A model generated the notes under the pieces. That model saw only the letters and a program-made list of their open reading frames with translations. It was not told where the DNA came from and did not search any database. From the NCBI RefSeq assembly GCF_900115775.1, contig NZ_FOXS01000002.1, positions 372,001-436,000 on the forward strand: a stretch of DNA of 64,000 nt, in the 5' to 3' direction. The DNA comes from Hymenobacter arizonensis. Its GTDB lineage: Bacteria > Bacteroidota > Bacteroidia > Cytophagales > Hymenobacteraceae. Below, piece by piece: positions 9,380 through 18,113 of the stretch (position 1 is the stretch's first letter; the number at the start of each line of letters is the position of its first letter). The position numbers were made by a program, and so were the translations under genes.

Positions 9380-9403
9380 CTAACTAAGTTCTTATTTAGT
9401 TAG
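9380..9403. promoter_or_regulatory. Inverted repeat, possible regulator operator
   Basis: CTAACTAA (9380-9387) and TTAGTTAG (9396-9403) are perfect 8-bp inverted arms with an 8-nt spacer. The site lies 24 nt before the start of the TetR-like gene, where an autoregulatory operator would be expected. TetR proteins bind such palindromes. The assignment is positional inference. Confidence 0.45.
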
Positions 9404-9426
9404 ACCATTCTTCTTCCCTTCCATCT

Positions 9427-10041
9427 ATGCCCAACGCTACTCCTTTGACCGTTTCTCTCGAATCGGCCATGCCTGTTTTTTACCTACACGGGCTTCTCAG
9501 TGCGCCTGAGAACCTGTTGGCAAAAGCTCTTTCTATTTCGGTCGACGACCTTAAGGCTACCTACCCCGACCGGGCCACGCTGGTACACAGCACGCTGCTA
9601 GCTGACATAGAGCGCCAAAAGCGTGAGCACGCCGCACTTTATGCCCAGTACCCTTCGGCTGTAGAGCGCCTTTACGGCCTGCTGCAGTTGGGCTTGCGCG
9701 ATTTGCATACCATTCCGAGCACCTTCTACGGTGACCTGCAGGCTGCTTTTCCGCAGGCCTGGGAGGCGGTGCTGGAGCACTTGAATACCTATTCGGCACC
9801 GCAGCTGCAGCAACTGCTCAACGACGGCATTCGCAACAAGCTGTTCCGCTCCGATATCAACATCAACCTGGTGACCAAGATATTGATGGAACAGCTGAAC
9901 ATGTTGCTCAACCCCAGCGTGTTTCCGCCCGAGCGCTACAACATGGCCGAGGTTTTCCGCAGCATTTTTCTCTACTACATCCGCGGCATTTGCACCGACG
10001 CTGGAGCTCGCATTGCGGCTGAGCACTTTGCCCGCATCTAG
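9427..10041 (+). CDS. TetR/AcrR-like transcriptional regulator
   Basis: 204 residues, all-helical. The N-terminal 60 residues follow TetR spacing (GLLSAPENLLAKALSISVDDL, then YPDRATLVHSTLLADIE). The usual T-x-x-x-I-A core of the helix-turn-helix is replaced by NLLAKALSIS, so DNA binding may be divergent. The remainder resembles the ligand-binding and dimerisation region (LVTKILMEQLNMLLN, FRSIFLYYIRGI). A palindrome at 9380-9403 could be its operator. Nearby carotenoid genes are possible targets but nothing in the sequence proves it. Confidence 0.65.
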   Translation: MPNATPLTVSLESAMPVFYLHGLLSAPENLLAKALSISVDDLKATYPDRATLVHSTLLADIERQKREHAALYAQYPSAVERLYGLLQLGLRDLHTIPSTFYGDLQAAFPQAWEAVLEHLNTYSAPQLQQLLNDGIRNKLFRSDININLVTKILMEQLNMLLNPSVFPPERYNMAEVFRSIFLYYIRGICTDAGARIAAEHFARI

Positions 10042-10512
10042 CATGGTGCGTTCAGCGCAACCGCTTAGCTACGGGTGAAAATTTGATTGAGGTCAGAGCG
10101 ACGCATCAAGACTTGAGCCTGGGGCCGAGGTGCATATTTGTATCTCGTTCCCAGGTTCTTATGCTTGAGCTTATCTCAGTAAATTTCCAATTACTCCCGA
10201 CTGTTTATTACCTGATGGGTGTCTCTGAGGCGCTGGTCTTATAAAAATGTGCTTCGGGAAGTACGGATTTTCAATTACGTATTTATAGCGGCGATGCGGT
10301 TGCCCCCATTTCACTGGCAGCTTAATAAGCTGTCATACAACATAATGTGGATTAAAGGAAGAGGACGATAAACGGCCCAAAAAGGCAGCTAGTTGCGGCC
10401 AACCGCTACCCCAGCGGCGGCCTCAACGTAGAGGAACCTATTAAAATCAAACCGGCTCGCAAGGCTGGTTACCGATTATCCTCTCATTTTTTCCCACCTA
10501 ATTACACCTGTT
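10042..10512. other. 471-nt intergenic stretch
   Basis: Between the TetR-like gene and the ferritin-like gene. The first two thirds are AT-richer than the surroundings and stop codons are frequent in all frames. The last 140 nt are GC-rich (around 10375-10470) but hold no start with a plausible protein. I see no strong hairpin, no promoter match to TAnnTTTG and no RNA gene that I recognise. Confidence 0.5.
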
Positions 10513-11010
10513 ATGTTCTTCGACAAAATGGAAACCCTCGACGACTTGTTCGAGATGCAGCTCAAAGACTTATACAGCGCCGAAACTCAGCTGGTGAAGG
10601 CCCTGCCCATGATGGCTGAAAAAGCCAAAGACGGCCGCCTGCGCGCCGGCTTCGAGCGGCACCTGCGTGAGACTGAGAAGCAAGTAGAGCGCCTGGAGCG
10701 CATTGGCAAAAACCTCAACCTGGACCTCGACGGCCACACCTGCAAAGCCATGGCCGGTCTGATTGCGGAAGGCCAGGAAACAATGTCGGAGCGCGCTACT
10801 GATGAAGTAATGGACGCCGCCCTGATTGCCGCTTCGCAGCGCATCGAGCACTACGAAATTTCGGGCTACGGCACGGCGGCTCACTTCGCCGAGCGCCTGG
10901 GCCACAACGAAGCCGCCGACCTGCTGCGCCAGACGCTTGAAGAAGAGCAGCTAACCGATACCAAGCTCAACGAGCTTGCTAAAAACTACCTGAACGCTAA
11001 GGCGATGTAG
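10513..11010 (+). CDS. YciE/YciF ferritin-like (DUF892) protein
   Basis: 165 residues, all-helical four-helix bundle. Typical DUF892 start (ETLDDLFEMQLKDLYSAETQLVKALPMM). Di-iron ligand candidates lie in DLYSAE near residue 20, FERHLRETEKQVERLE near 50 and QRIEHYEISGYGTAAHFAERLG near 115, with LEEEQLTDTKL at the end. YciE/YciF proteins are cytoplasmic and stress-associated; their function is not settled. The gene is followed directly by a strong terminator hairpin and has a long untranslated region before it, so it looks monocistronic. Confidence 0.9.
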   Translation: MFFDKMETLDDLFEMQLKDLYSAETQLVKALPMMAEKAKDGRLRAGFERHLRETEKQVERLERIGKNLNLDLDGHTCKAMAGLIAEGQETMSERATDEVMDAALIAASQRIEHYEISGYGTAAHFAERLGHNEAADLLRQTLEEEQLTDTKLNELAKNYLNAKAM

Positions 11011-11021
11011 TCTTAAGCATT

Positions 11022-11091
11022 AACGCAAAACGCCCCTACGGCCGGTGCTTCCTTTACAAGGAGACAGTTGGCCGTGGGGGCGTTTTGCGTT
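11022..11091 (+). terminator. Terminator hairpin after the ferritin-like gene
   Basis: Arms of 22 bp (11022-11043 and 11070-11091, AACGCAAAACGCCCC... paired with ...GGGGGCGTTTTGCGTT), one mismatch. A small secondary hairpin TCCTT/AAGGA lies in the loop. It begins 11 nt after the stop codon at 11010. The T run is short, so it may act as a transcript stabiliser as well. Confidence 0.75.
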
Positions 11092-11158
11092 GCGGTAGGT
11101 GCTGCAGCTAGACTTTAAAGGCGGGGTTAGTTGGTCAATTAATTGACGCTAACAGCTT

Positions 11159-11410
11159 TTAGTGGTGCTGAAGCGTGCCGAAGTCTTGGGGCTGCTGTGC
11201 AAAATGGTCGACAATGCGGCCGATGGCCTGGCCCAAAGTGGCGCTTCCGGCAACGAAGTCCTGCAGATGCGCAATGATGGCGGAATCGAGCGGTTGGGCC
11301 TTATTGGCCAAAAACGTAATGGCGCACTCGGCTACGTATTGGCGGCGGTTCCAGGCCGTGCGCTGCTCGGGACTAAGGTGGGGAGGCTGGGACAAAAAGT
11401 AAGAAGACAT
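11159..11410 (-). CDS. Small VbhA-like (Fic antitoxin-type) protein
   Basis: 83 residues, helical. The segment RRQYVAECAITFLANKAQPL, followed about 10 residues later by DFVAGSATLGQAI, matches the pattern of VbhA/antitoxin domains (RRxxxxxA..S...G......L..YV.GE.S..E.I). In true Fic inhibitors the first helix carries [ST]xxxE[GN]; here the aligned residues are TFLANK, so the inhibitory Glu is absent. No Fic-domain toxin gene is next to it. It may be an orphan or a family member with another role. Moderate confidence in coding, low in function. Confidence 0.5.
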   Translation of the reverse strand: MSSYFLSQPPHLSPEQRTAWNRRQYVAECAITFLANKAQPLDSAIIAHLQDFVAGSATLGQAIGRIVDHFAQQPQDFGTLQHH

Positions 11411-11672
11411 AAATCAAGGATTCAGATTTTGAAGAATAGCGAAAAGGAGCGTGGGCGTTGGGAAGCCAGCGAAAGCCGGGCTGGTTGTTTCAGTAATTTG
11501 AGTTGGACTATCGACAGCGAGGCGAGCAAGAGTTGTTGCTTGAAGCAATTAAACCCCAACTCAAAATAGCACTTACCCAAGCACTAACAACTTTCTCTTG
11601 GTGGCGGAATCGCCTCGATGGCAGTTATAGCCAACTAGCTAAAATCGCGCCAAAGGGCCATTTTTGGCTTGC

Positions 11673-13139
11673 CTACTTAAGCCACTGCAGTGAATGCGCG
11701 GGGTCCAGGTGGCTTTGTTTGGCCAGCAGCACGGCAGCGGCCGTGAACTGAGCCGGGTCGTGCGCATTCACAAGAATTATTGGGCCATTGGGGCCGGTTG
11801 TGCTCAGCAGGAAGCTCTTCTCCGGTCGTAGGCGCTGCTTGCGTAGTGCCGGCAGGTTTTTGCGGAGGTAGCGCAGCGTGGCCTCGTGTTTCTGCGCGAC
11901 GAGGATAACCGGCAGAAACTCGCCGCCCTGCGCTTGGCTCAGCGCCTTCGCTGAGTTCAGAATAGGGGAAGAAGTATAGGTGAATGAGCTCTTGAACCGG
12001 TCGCTAAACGGCAGGATGGCGGCGCGAAAGTCCTCGGCATTGGACCAGTACAGGACTTTGCGAAACAGGTTCGCGTAGTCGGTAGCGGCCTGTGGGAAAG
12101 TGCGGTCGAACGCGCTAATGGCCTGGCTAACGAACATACTGTCAATGGTCTGTCCACGTTCTACATAGCCGGTCATCAGGGGGTAGAGGGCCTTGGCGTA
12201 GCGGTTGATGTAGTCGTCGTTGTACCACTCGCCGGATTCGGGCTGCCCGGCTTGTTGCGCGTAAATCCACTCGCCGGCTACCGTGGCCAAGGCTTCTTCC
12301 ATGAGGTTGTAAGCGGCCCGGCGGTTGGGCGAAGGGTTGTGCAGGTACCAGCATTCCAGCTGCTGTTGCAGGCCCAGGCGTTGCTGCGCGGAGAGGGAAT
12401 GGCTCATTTCGTGAAACACGACGGCCGTGCCGTCCACAAAATTGCGCGACGCGGGATGGCAGTCCAGCAACACCGTGTTGCCGCTCACCCAGGCGTGGTT
12501 CGTAAACGTGAGGCCACCTACGCCTTGGCTCGTGTTGAGCTGCGGGTTCAGCTGGATGCGGTACGAAAATTCGTCGGGCCACACGCTGCCGTAGAAGGTG
12601 CGCAGCCGCCCAAACTTTTGCATCAACTGGCTTTTGGCCAGGAATTCGGCGTAAGCCGGGCGCAGCTTGTTCAGCTCGGCCGCATGGGGCTGCCAGGCCA
12701 GCGTGTCGAAAGCCGGCGTGAAAAATCGGTAAACGCTGTCGAGGCTCGCCAGGACCTCATTGGGCAGCAGGCCCACGGTGCGGCGCTGCAGGTCAGGCAG
12801 GCTTTGGGCGTCGGCGCTGGCGGCCAGATAGGCCGGGGCAGTAGAGCCTTGGCTGCCCAGTCGGCCAACGGGATAGCCTTCGAAGTCGAACCCCGGCTCG
12901 CGGTTTAGGTTTTGGTAGTGACGCAGCCAGCGCCGGGCCGCCGGGGTGTTGAATCGGCTTTTCTCGAAGGCCTTCCGGCTGCCAACGTAGCCGCCGCTGC
13001 TGCCCGCCAGCGTTTCGACAAACCGCACCAGGCAAAACACCCGATTGACTTCGACGGTAACTGCCGGGCCTGGGGCCGCTGGTTGAGCAAACACCGGCAG
13101 GCTTACCAGCAGCAGGCACAGGCAGATAAAGAGCTTCAT
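11673..13139 (-). CDS. Secreted HExxH zinc-peptidase-like protein
   Basis: 488 residues with a clear signal peptide (KLFICLCLLLVSLPVFAQ). The metalloprotease motif VVFHEMSHSL is near residue 244. It is followed about 50 residues later by NLMEEALATVAGEW, whose glutamate could be the third zinc ligand as in gluzincins. The C-terminal 100 residues (FLPVILVAQKHEATLRYLRK, GPIILVNAHDP) look like a separate alpha/beta segment. It resembles DUF5700-type predicted Zn-dependent proteases of Bacteroidota. Expected to act in periplasm or outside the cell; the substrate is unknown. Confidence 0.75.
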   Translation of the reverse strand: MKLFICLCLLLVSLPVFAQPAAPGPAVTVEVNRVFCLVRFVETLAGSSGGYVGSRKAFEKSRFNTPAARRWLRHYQNLNREPGFDFEGYPVGRLGSQGSTAPAYLAASADAQSLPDLQRRTVGLLPNEVLASLDSVYRFFTPAFDTLAWQPHAAELNKLRPAYAEFLAKSQLMQKFGRLRTFYGSVWPDEFSYRIQLNPQLNTSQGVGGLTFTNHAWVSGNTVLLDCHPASRNFVDGTAVVFHEMSHSLSAQQRLGLQQQLECWYLHNPSPNRRAAYNLMEEALATVAGEWIYAQQAGQPESGEWYNDDYINRYAKALYPLMTGYVERGQTIDSMFVSQAISAFDRTFPQAATDYANLFRKVLYWSNAEDFRAAILPFSDRFKSSFTYTSSPILNSAKALSQAQGGEFLPVILVAQKHEATLRYLRKNLPALRKQRLRPEKSFLLSTTGPNGPIILVNAHDPAQFTAAAVLLAKQSHLDPAHSLQWLK

Positions 13140-13190
13140 GCCGCTAAAAATAGCAGCAGATTCCGCAGTCTCGTCCTTGCTAGTTTGGTT

Positions 13191-13622
13191 TTACCGCGCC
13201 AGCAGCCAGCCCAGCAGGCCGGCCCGTGCCGTCCAAAGCACAGTGCGGAACCAGTTGGTGCGAATGAGGCCATCGATGGCAATGTAGTCGTAGCCCACGG
13301 CCAGGCAGTTGTGAAACGGCACCGATATAAAAAAGGTCACTGCCCACACCAGCACCACCAGCGCCACGCTCCACCAGCCGCTGCCGCTGGGCAGTGCCGC
13401 CCGCCCCGCCCACGCCAGCCAAATAGCCAGGCCCAGTTCCAGCACCATGGGCACCAGCACCACGTAGCTCATACGGCGGGTGTGCGCCGCATGAAAGGCC
13501 GCCCACGCCGCCTTGGGCACCTGCCCGAAACTGGGGTAATGCACCACCTGCACCGTCCAGATGAGGCCGGTGAGGTAGGCAGCGGCGGCAAAATTGAGTA
13601 AAATCAGGAGACGAAGCGACAT
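13191..13622 (-). CDS. Four-helix integral membrane protein of unknown function
   Basis: 143 residues with four predicted membrane helices. Conserved-looking polar features are VVHYPSFGQVP after helix 1 and FHAAHTRRMSYVVLVPM before helix 2, then VPFHNCLAVGYD and IRTNWFRTVLW. This layout is seen in small uncharacterised DUF1772-like membrane proteins. It ends 51 nt upstream of the start of the peptidase-like gene on the same strand, so the two could form an operon. Function unknown. Confidence 0.7.
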   Translation of the reverse strand: MSLRLLILLNFAAAAYLTGLIWTVQVVHYPSFGQVPKAAWAAFHAAHTRRMSYVVLVPMVLELGLAIWLAWAGRAALPSGSGWWSVALVVLVWAVTFFISVPFHNCLAVGYDYIAIDGLIRTNWFRTVLWTARAGLLGWLLAR

Positions 13623-13780
13623 AGCAGAAAAAATAATTTTGGCCTGAACATACAGCTTTCCTGCGCATGCGCGGTACGCAAACGTTCCCGTAAATTATGG
13701 TCTGTCGGCATCTCAAGGGACGATATTTCCCTTCGCAGGTACTGGTGCGTAGGTTCGCACCGCACAATGCTCTCCCGACC

Positions 13781-15415
13781 ATGTCTGTAACCACTGAAAG
13801 CCTAACCCAACTTTTCCCGCCCGACGAGGCGGCTATTCCCGAAGCCTGGCGCCGGCCCACGCCGCTGCACCAGCGCCAGTACCTGCTCGACGGCGAGCTG
13901 CGCGAGTGGAACGGCCCCACGCAGGAAGTGCTCTCACCCATTCAGCTGCGCCAGCCCGATGGCACCCTGCAGCCCGTCGTTATCGGCTCCTACCCTTTGC
14001 TCGACGAAGCCGAGAGCCTCAAGGCCCTCGATGCGGCCGTGCGTGCCTACGACCACGGCCGCGGCGAATGGCCCACCATGAGCGTGGCCGCACGCATCGC
14101 GGCGGTAGAGAAATTTACCCGTCTTATTGTTGCCCAGAAAAAAGAAATCGTGCAGCTGCTGCTGTGGGAGATTGGCAAGTCAGCGGCCGATTCGGAGAAG
14201 GAATTCGACCGCACCGTCGATTACATCCGCAATACCATTGACGCCCTCAAGGACCTGGACCGCGACTCGTCGCGCTTCACCATTGAGGAAGGCATCATCG
14301 GTCAGATTCGGCGCTCGCCGCTGGGCGTGGTGCTGTGCATGGGCCCTTTCAACTACCCGCTAAACGAGACGTTCTGCATGCTCATCCCGGCCCTGATTAT
14401 GGGCAACACGGTGCTGTTTAAGCCTCCGAAACACGGCGCGCTGCTGCACTTTCCGCTGCTGCAAGCTTTCACCGAAGCTTTCCCCAAGGGCGTGGTAAAC
14501 ACGGTGTACGGCCGCGGCAACACCATTGTGCCGGCGCTTATGTCGTCGGGTAAGATTGACGTGCTGGGGCTCATCGGCAGCAGCCGCGTGGCCGATTCGC
14601 TCAAGAAGCTGCACCCCAAGTCCAACCGCCTGCGCGCCATCCTCGGGCTCGACGCCAAGAACGTGGCCATCGTGATGCCCGATGCCGACCTAGACGTGGC
14701 CGTGAAGGAGTCGGTGCTGGGCGCGCTGAGCTTCAACGGGCAGCGGTGCACGGCGCTCAAGCTATTCTTCGTGCACGAGACCATTGCCGAAGAGTTTGTG
14801 CAGCGCCTCGGCGACGAAATCAACAAGCTTAAGCCCGGCATGCCCTGGGACGAGAAAGTGAACATCACGCCCCTGCCCGAGCCTCAGAAGCCCGGCTACC
14901 TGGCCGAATGCCTCGCCGACGCCCAGGCCAAGGGCGCCCGCATCATGAACGAAGGCGGCGGTACCGCAGCCGGCCCGCTGGTGTACCCGGCACTGGTGTA
15001 CCCCGTGCAGGAAGGCATGAAAATGTGGCGCGAAGAGCAGTTCGGGCCCATCGTGCCCGTGGCCTCCTTCTCCCACGTCGACGAAGCCATTCAGTACATC
15101 ATCGACTCCGACCACGGACAGCAGGTGAGCATTTTCGGCAGCAAGTCGCAGGAAGTTGCCCACCTCGTCGACCAGCTTGTGAACCAGGTAAGCCGCGTCA
15201 ACATCAACGCCCAGTGCCAGCGCGGGCCCGACACCTTCCCCTTCACCGGCCGCAAGGACTCGGCCGAGGGCACGCTGTCGGTGAATGACGCGCTGCGCTC
15301 GTTTAGCATCCGCACGGTGGTGGCCACCAAGCAGACCGAGGCCAACAAGCAGATTCTGAACGAGATTGTGGATGGCCAGGAAAGCAGCTTCCTGAGCACG
15401 CGGTTTATTCTGTAG
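13781..15415 (+). CDS. gapN: NADP-dependent glyceraldehyde-3-phosphate dehydrogenase (GapN-like ALDH)
   Basis: 544 residues starting MSVTTESLTQLFPPDE; the frame is open upstream but ATG 13781 fits the family. Aldehyde dehydrogenase landmarks: MGPFNYPLNETFCMLIPALI, the NAD(P)-binding GSSRVADSLKKLHPKSNR, catalytic Cys in FNGQRCTALK and EEQFGPIVPVASF. GapN oxidises glyceraldehyde-3-phosphate to 3-phosphoglycerate and yields NADPH, bypassing GAPDH/PGK. Oddity: where most aldehyde dehydrogenases have ELGGKN with the catalytic base Glu, this protein reads GLDAKN, so that Glu is Gly. A strong terminator follows. Family sure; substrate by homology. Confidence 0.85.
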   Translation: MSVTTESLTQLFPPDEAAIPEAWRRPTPLHQRQYLLDGELREWNGPTQEVLSPIQLRQPDGTLQPVVIGSYPLLDEAESLKALDAAVRAYDHGRGEWPTMSVAARIAAVEKFTRLIVAQKKEIVQLLLWEIGKSAADSEKEFDRTVDYIRNTIDALKDLDRDSSRFTIEEGIIGQIRRSPLGVVLCMGPFNYPLNETFCMLIPALIMGNTVLFKPPKHGALLHFPLLQAFTEAFPKGVVNTVYGRGNTIVPALMSSGKIDVLGLIGSSRVADSLKKLHPKSNRLRAILGLDAKNVAIVMPDADLDVAVKESVLGALSFNGQRCTALKLFFVHETIAEEFVQRLGDEINKLKPGMPWDEKVNITPLPEPQKPGYLAECLADAQAKGARIMNEGGGTAAGPLVYPALVYPVQEGMKMWREEQFGPIVPVASFSHVDEAIQYIIDSDHGQQVSIFGSKSQEVAHLVDQLVNQVSRVNINAQCQRGPDTFPFTGRKDSAEGTLSVNDALRSFSIRTVVATKQTEANKQILNEIVDGQESSFLSTRFIL

Positions 15416-15475
15416 GCGCGCATGGCACTAGTTACGCTTTCAGCCGGCGATGAACAGCACCAATAAGCAGCCTAG

Positions 15476-15510
15476 AAAAAAGCCCAGCCCTATAAGGTTG
15501 GGCTTTTTTT
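15476..15510. terminator. Bidirectional terminator between gapN and the TPR kinase
   Basis: A6-GCCCAGCC, 6-nt loop, GGTTGGGC-T7 (one G-U pair), with an A run on the left and a T run on the right, so it works on both strands. The kinase gene's stop codon (15490-15492) lies in the loop, and its last residues KKSPTL are encoded by the right arm. Confidence 0.9.
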
Positions 15511-17490
15511 GGCCTTAACTACCTTTGGCGCAGCTGGCGCTGCCGGTGCCGTGGGCAGGCTCACGGTCACGTTGGTACCGGCACCGGGGCGGCTCTGGAT
15601 TACCAGCGTGCCGCCGTGCCGGTGCACGAAAGCGCGGCACAGCGCCAAGCCCAGGCCCAAGCCCGTGGTTTGGGGCGTGGCAGTAGGCTCGGGCAGGGCC
15701 GGGCCGCTCATGAGGGCTGCAACATTGCCCGCGCTCATGCCGGGGCCCGTATCGGTGCAGCTGAGCAGTATCCTTTGCGGGTCGTCGGGGTCGAGGGCTG
15801 CTTCCAAATGCACGTGGCCGCCCGCGGGCATGAACTTTAGGGCGTTGCCCACCAGGTTGCGCAGAATGGTGCGCACCATATTATGGTCGACCATCAGGCG
15901 CAGGCCAGCGGGAGCCGACATGGTGATGGTCTGCCAGCTGGCGGCTGCCGTGGTTTGGTATAGGGTCTGGCATTCGGTAAAGAGCTCCGACACCAACAAG
16001 GGCGCGGGGCGGCATTCCAACTCTCCGGTTTGGCTCACGGCCCAGTTCAACACGTTGTCGAGCAAATGGTTGAGACTGTCCGCAGCCTGCCGCACCAAGG
16101 CGGGCAAGCGGGCCAGGCCTACTTGGTCGTTTTGGACAATGTAGGAATCTATCAGGCTGGTAACGCCGGCAAACGCCGTGACCGGGCCGCGCAAGTCGTG
16201 GGCCACAATGGCGTAAAGCTTGTCTTTAAAAACAGCCACCCTGCGCAGTTCCTCTGAGGCTTTTTCCAGGGCTTGGTTGTTGGCTGCCAGGGCCGCACGG
16301 TTGCGGCGCAGGTTGCGGTAGAGGTACACCGTTACCAACAGGCCAATGGCAAGTATGGCCACGGCAGCGGTCAGAATTCGGCTGTTCCACACCTGCTGCC
16401 GGTTTTGTTCGGTGAGGAGGCGGAGACGGCGGGCGCGTTCCTGGGTCTCGTAGTTTACCTGGGCAGTAGCCAGGGTTTGCATCGTTTGGCGGCTGTTCAG
16501 GGTGTCGTTGAGCTGCAGGTACCGCTGGTTCCACTCGTACGCTTGCCGGAAGCGGCCCTGCTCGGCAGCCTCCGAGGAGAGAATGCTGTAGGCGTCGAGC
16601 ACCCGCTCCAGGTAGTTGCTTTGCCGAGCCACCTTTAGGGCTTCCCGGGCCGCTGCTTCGGCTCGTTCGGGCTGCTCGGTTTCGATATAGTACATGGAAA
16701 ACATAATCAGCTGGCTGGCCATGTTGCGCGCCGTGTTTTGGCGGCGGCTAATGGCCAGCGCCTGCGTGAGCAAGCGCTTTACCCGGCCCATGTTCCCAAC
16801 CTGCATTTGGTAGGTAGCCAGGCTGGAGAGATAATTCGACTGAGCCGTGGAGTCGCCGTCGCGACGGGCCAGGGCGAGGGCCAGCGAATCGTAGTGCATG
16901 GCTTGCGGGTACTGCTGCCGGTAGAAGAACAGGCTGCCCACGTTGCCCAACAGCCGCATGCGGGTGCGGGACTTCACGTCGGGGTGCGATGCCAGCTGCA
17001 GGGCGCGGCGGTAGTACCGCCACGCCGTGGTGGAATCTCGCCGCTCGTGGTAAACGCTGCCCTGCGACGTGTAGGTACGAGCCAGGGCATCGTTGTCTTG
17101 CAGGCGACGGGCCAGAACCTGTGCTTCAGCAAGCAGCGTCAGCGCCTCGGGCCCGTTCGATAGGTTGGCGTAGCAGCTAGCCAAGCACTGCAGGCCGCGC
17201 AGCAGGCCAGCATCCTGCTCTTTTGCGGGCAGGGTTCTGGCCAACGCCACGGCCGCTTCGCCATAAGGCAGCGCACGTGCGGGCTGCTCGGTGTGCAGGG
17301 CTGCGCACATAGCGGTTAGCAGCCGCAAGCGGGTGGTGTCGGGCACCCGCGTTTCCAGTTTCAGACGTATTTCTTCGGCCCGGACCGGCAGGGGTTGCTC
17401 ACCTGCTGCCGCCGCCGAGGAGGTAGGCAGCAAGCCAATGGCCATCAGCCATATCAGCAGAAATCTGAGCCGGGTTATAAGTGGATACAT
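15490..17490 (-). CDS. TPR-containing membrane histidine kinase
   Basis: 666 residues from ATG 17490 (an in-frame TTG four codons upstream is less likely). Signal peptide or first helix (LRFLLIWLMAIGLLP), then about 300 residues of tetratricopeptide repeats in the periplasm (YYRRALQLASHPD, ALALARRDGDS, QSNYLERVLDAYSILS). A membrane helix (ILTAAVAILAIGLLVTVYLY) is near 375, followed by a coiled coil. The cytoplasmic kinase has the H-box AIVAHDLRGPVTAF, N-box NLVGNALKF, and G-boxes DTGPGMS and GLGLGLALCRAF. No response regulator is adjacent, so the partner is elsewhere. The end overlaps a terminator. Confidence 0.9.
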   Translation of the reverse strand: MYPLITRLRFLLIWLMAIGLLPTSSAAAAGEQPLPVRAEEIRLKLETRVPDTTRLRLLTAMCAALHTEQPARALPYGEAAVALARTLPAKEQDAGLLRGLQCLASCYANLSNGPEALTLLAEAQVLARRLQDNDALARTYTSQGSVYHERRDSTTAWRYYRRALQLASHPDVKSRTRMRLLGNVGSLFFYRQQYPQAMHYDSLALALARRDGDSTAQSNYLSSLATYQMQVGNMGRVKRLLTQALAISRRQNTARNMASQLIMFSMYYIETEQPERAEAAAREALKVARQSNYLERVLDAYSILSSEAAEQGRFRQAYEWNQRYLQLNDTLNSRQTMQTLATAQVNYETQERARRLRLLTEQNRQQVWNSRILTAAVAILAIGLLVTVYLYRNLRRNRAALAANNQALEKASEELRRVAVFKDKLYAIVAHDLRGPVTAFAGVTSLIDSYIVQNDQVGLARLPALVRQAADSLNHLLDNVLNWAVSQTGELECRPAPLLVSELFTECQTLYQTTAAASWQTITMSAPAGLRLMVDHNMVRTILRNLVGNALKFMPAGGHVHLEAALDPDDPQRILLSCTDTGPGMSAGNVAALMSGPALPEPTATPQTTGLGLGLALCRAFVHRHGGTLVIQSRPGAGTNVTVSLPTAPAAPAAPKVVKAKKSPTL

Positions 17491-17610
17491 AGTGCCAGTC
17501 AAATATAAGCACTATGCAGCAATGCCTCATGCTTTAATGCTATTTTAAAACGAACCGGCCCCACGTACCCTTCGCCCGGGTTAGCATCCCGCAATTTCCT
17601 TGCTGGCTCC

Positions 17611-18039
17611 TCAGCAATTTATTTTGGCTACTCTATTCTGGTGCCTTCCTCCCTCAAACTCAGTCGTGAGAAAGGTCGATACAATTTCCTGGGCTTGCTC
17701 TTCGCTCACGTAGCGGGCCGGCACACACAGCACGTTAGCGTTGTTGTGTTGCCGGGCCAAGCCCGCGAGCTCGGGCAGCCAGGCAATGGCCGCACGCACG
17801 CCGGCGTGTTTGTTGGCCGTGATGCACACGCCATTGGCCGAGCCGCACAGCAGGATGCCTTCTTCGTAGTCGCCAGCAGCCACCGCCGCCGATAAAGGAT
17901 GGGCTACGTCGGGGTAGTCCATGGAGTCGGCAGAAAAGGTCCCGAAATCGTGCACCTCGTGGCCTTGGTCGCTGAGCCAGGTGCGAAGCATTTCCTTTTG
18001 AACAAAGCCCGCATGGTCGGAGCCGAGAGCAATTTTCAT
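17611..18039 (-). CDS. rpiB: Ribose-5-phosphate isomerase B
   Basis: 142 residues, full length for RpiB. Start MKIALGSDHAGF with the substrate-binding Asp-His, FSADSMDYPDVAHPL, and active-site loop GILLCGSANGVCITANKHAGVRAA with the catalytic Cys of the CGS motif. It interconverts ribose-5-phosphate and ribulose-5-phosphate in the pentose phosphate pathway. The end HQNRVAKI matches the family's C-terminal arm, which reaches the neighbouring subunit. It lies 74 nt downstream of tatC on the same strand. Confidence 0.96.
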   Translation of the reverse strand: MKIALGSDHAGFVQKEMLRTWLSDQGHEVHDFGTFSADSMDYPDVAHPLSAAVAAGDYEEGILLCGSANGVCITANKHAGVRAAIAWLPELAGLARQHNNANVLCVPARYVSEEQAQEIVSTFLTTEFEGGRHQNRVAKINC

Positions 18040-18113
18040 GTGTTTTTCAGTAAAGAGGAAAGAGCCTGAAGCGCCGGAGCCAAGTTATAGTGCCCTGACA
18101 CTGCTTGGCGCTG

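Noticed and set aside
11503..11751. 82-codon plus-strand frame starting at TTG 11503 in the gap before the peptidase gene
   Set aside because: It reads into the 3' end of the convergent peptidase gene and has no family resemblance; the first 50 residues look protein-like but evidence is too weak to call.
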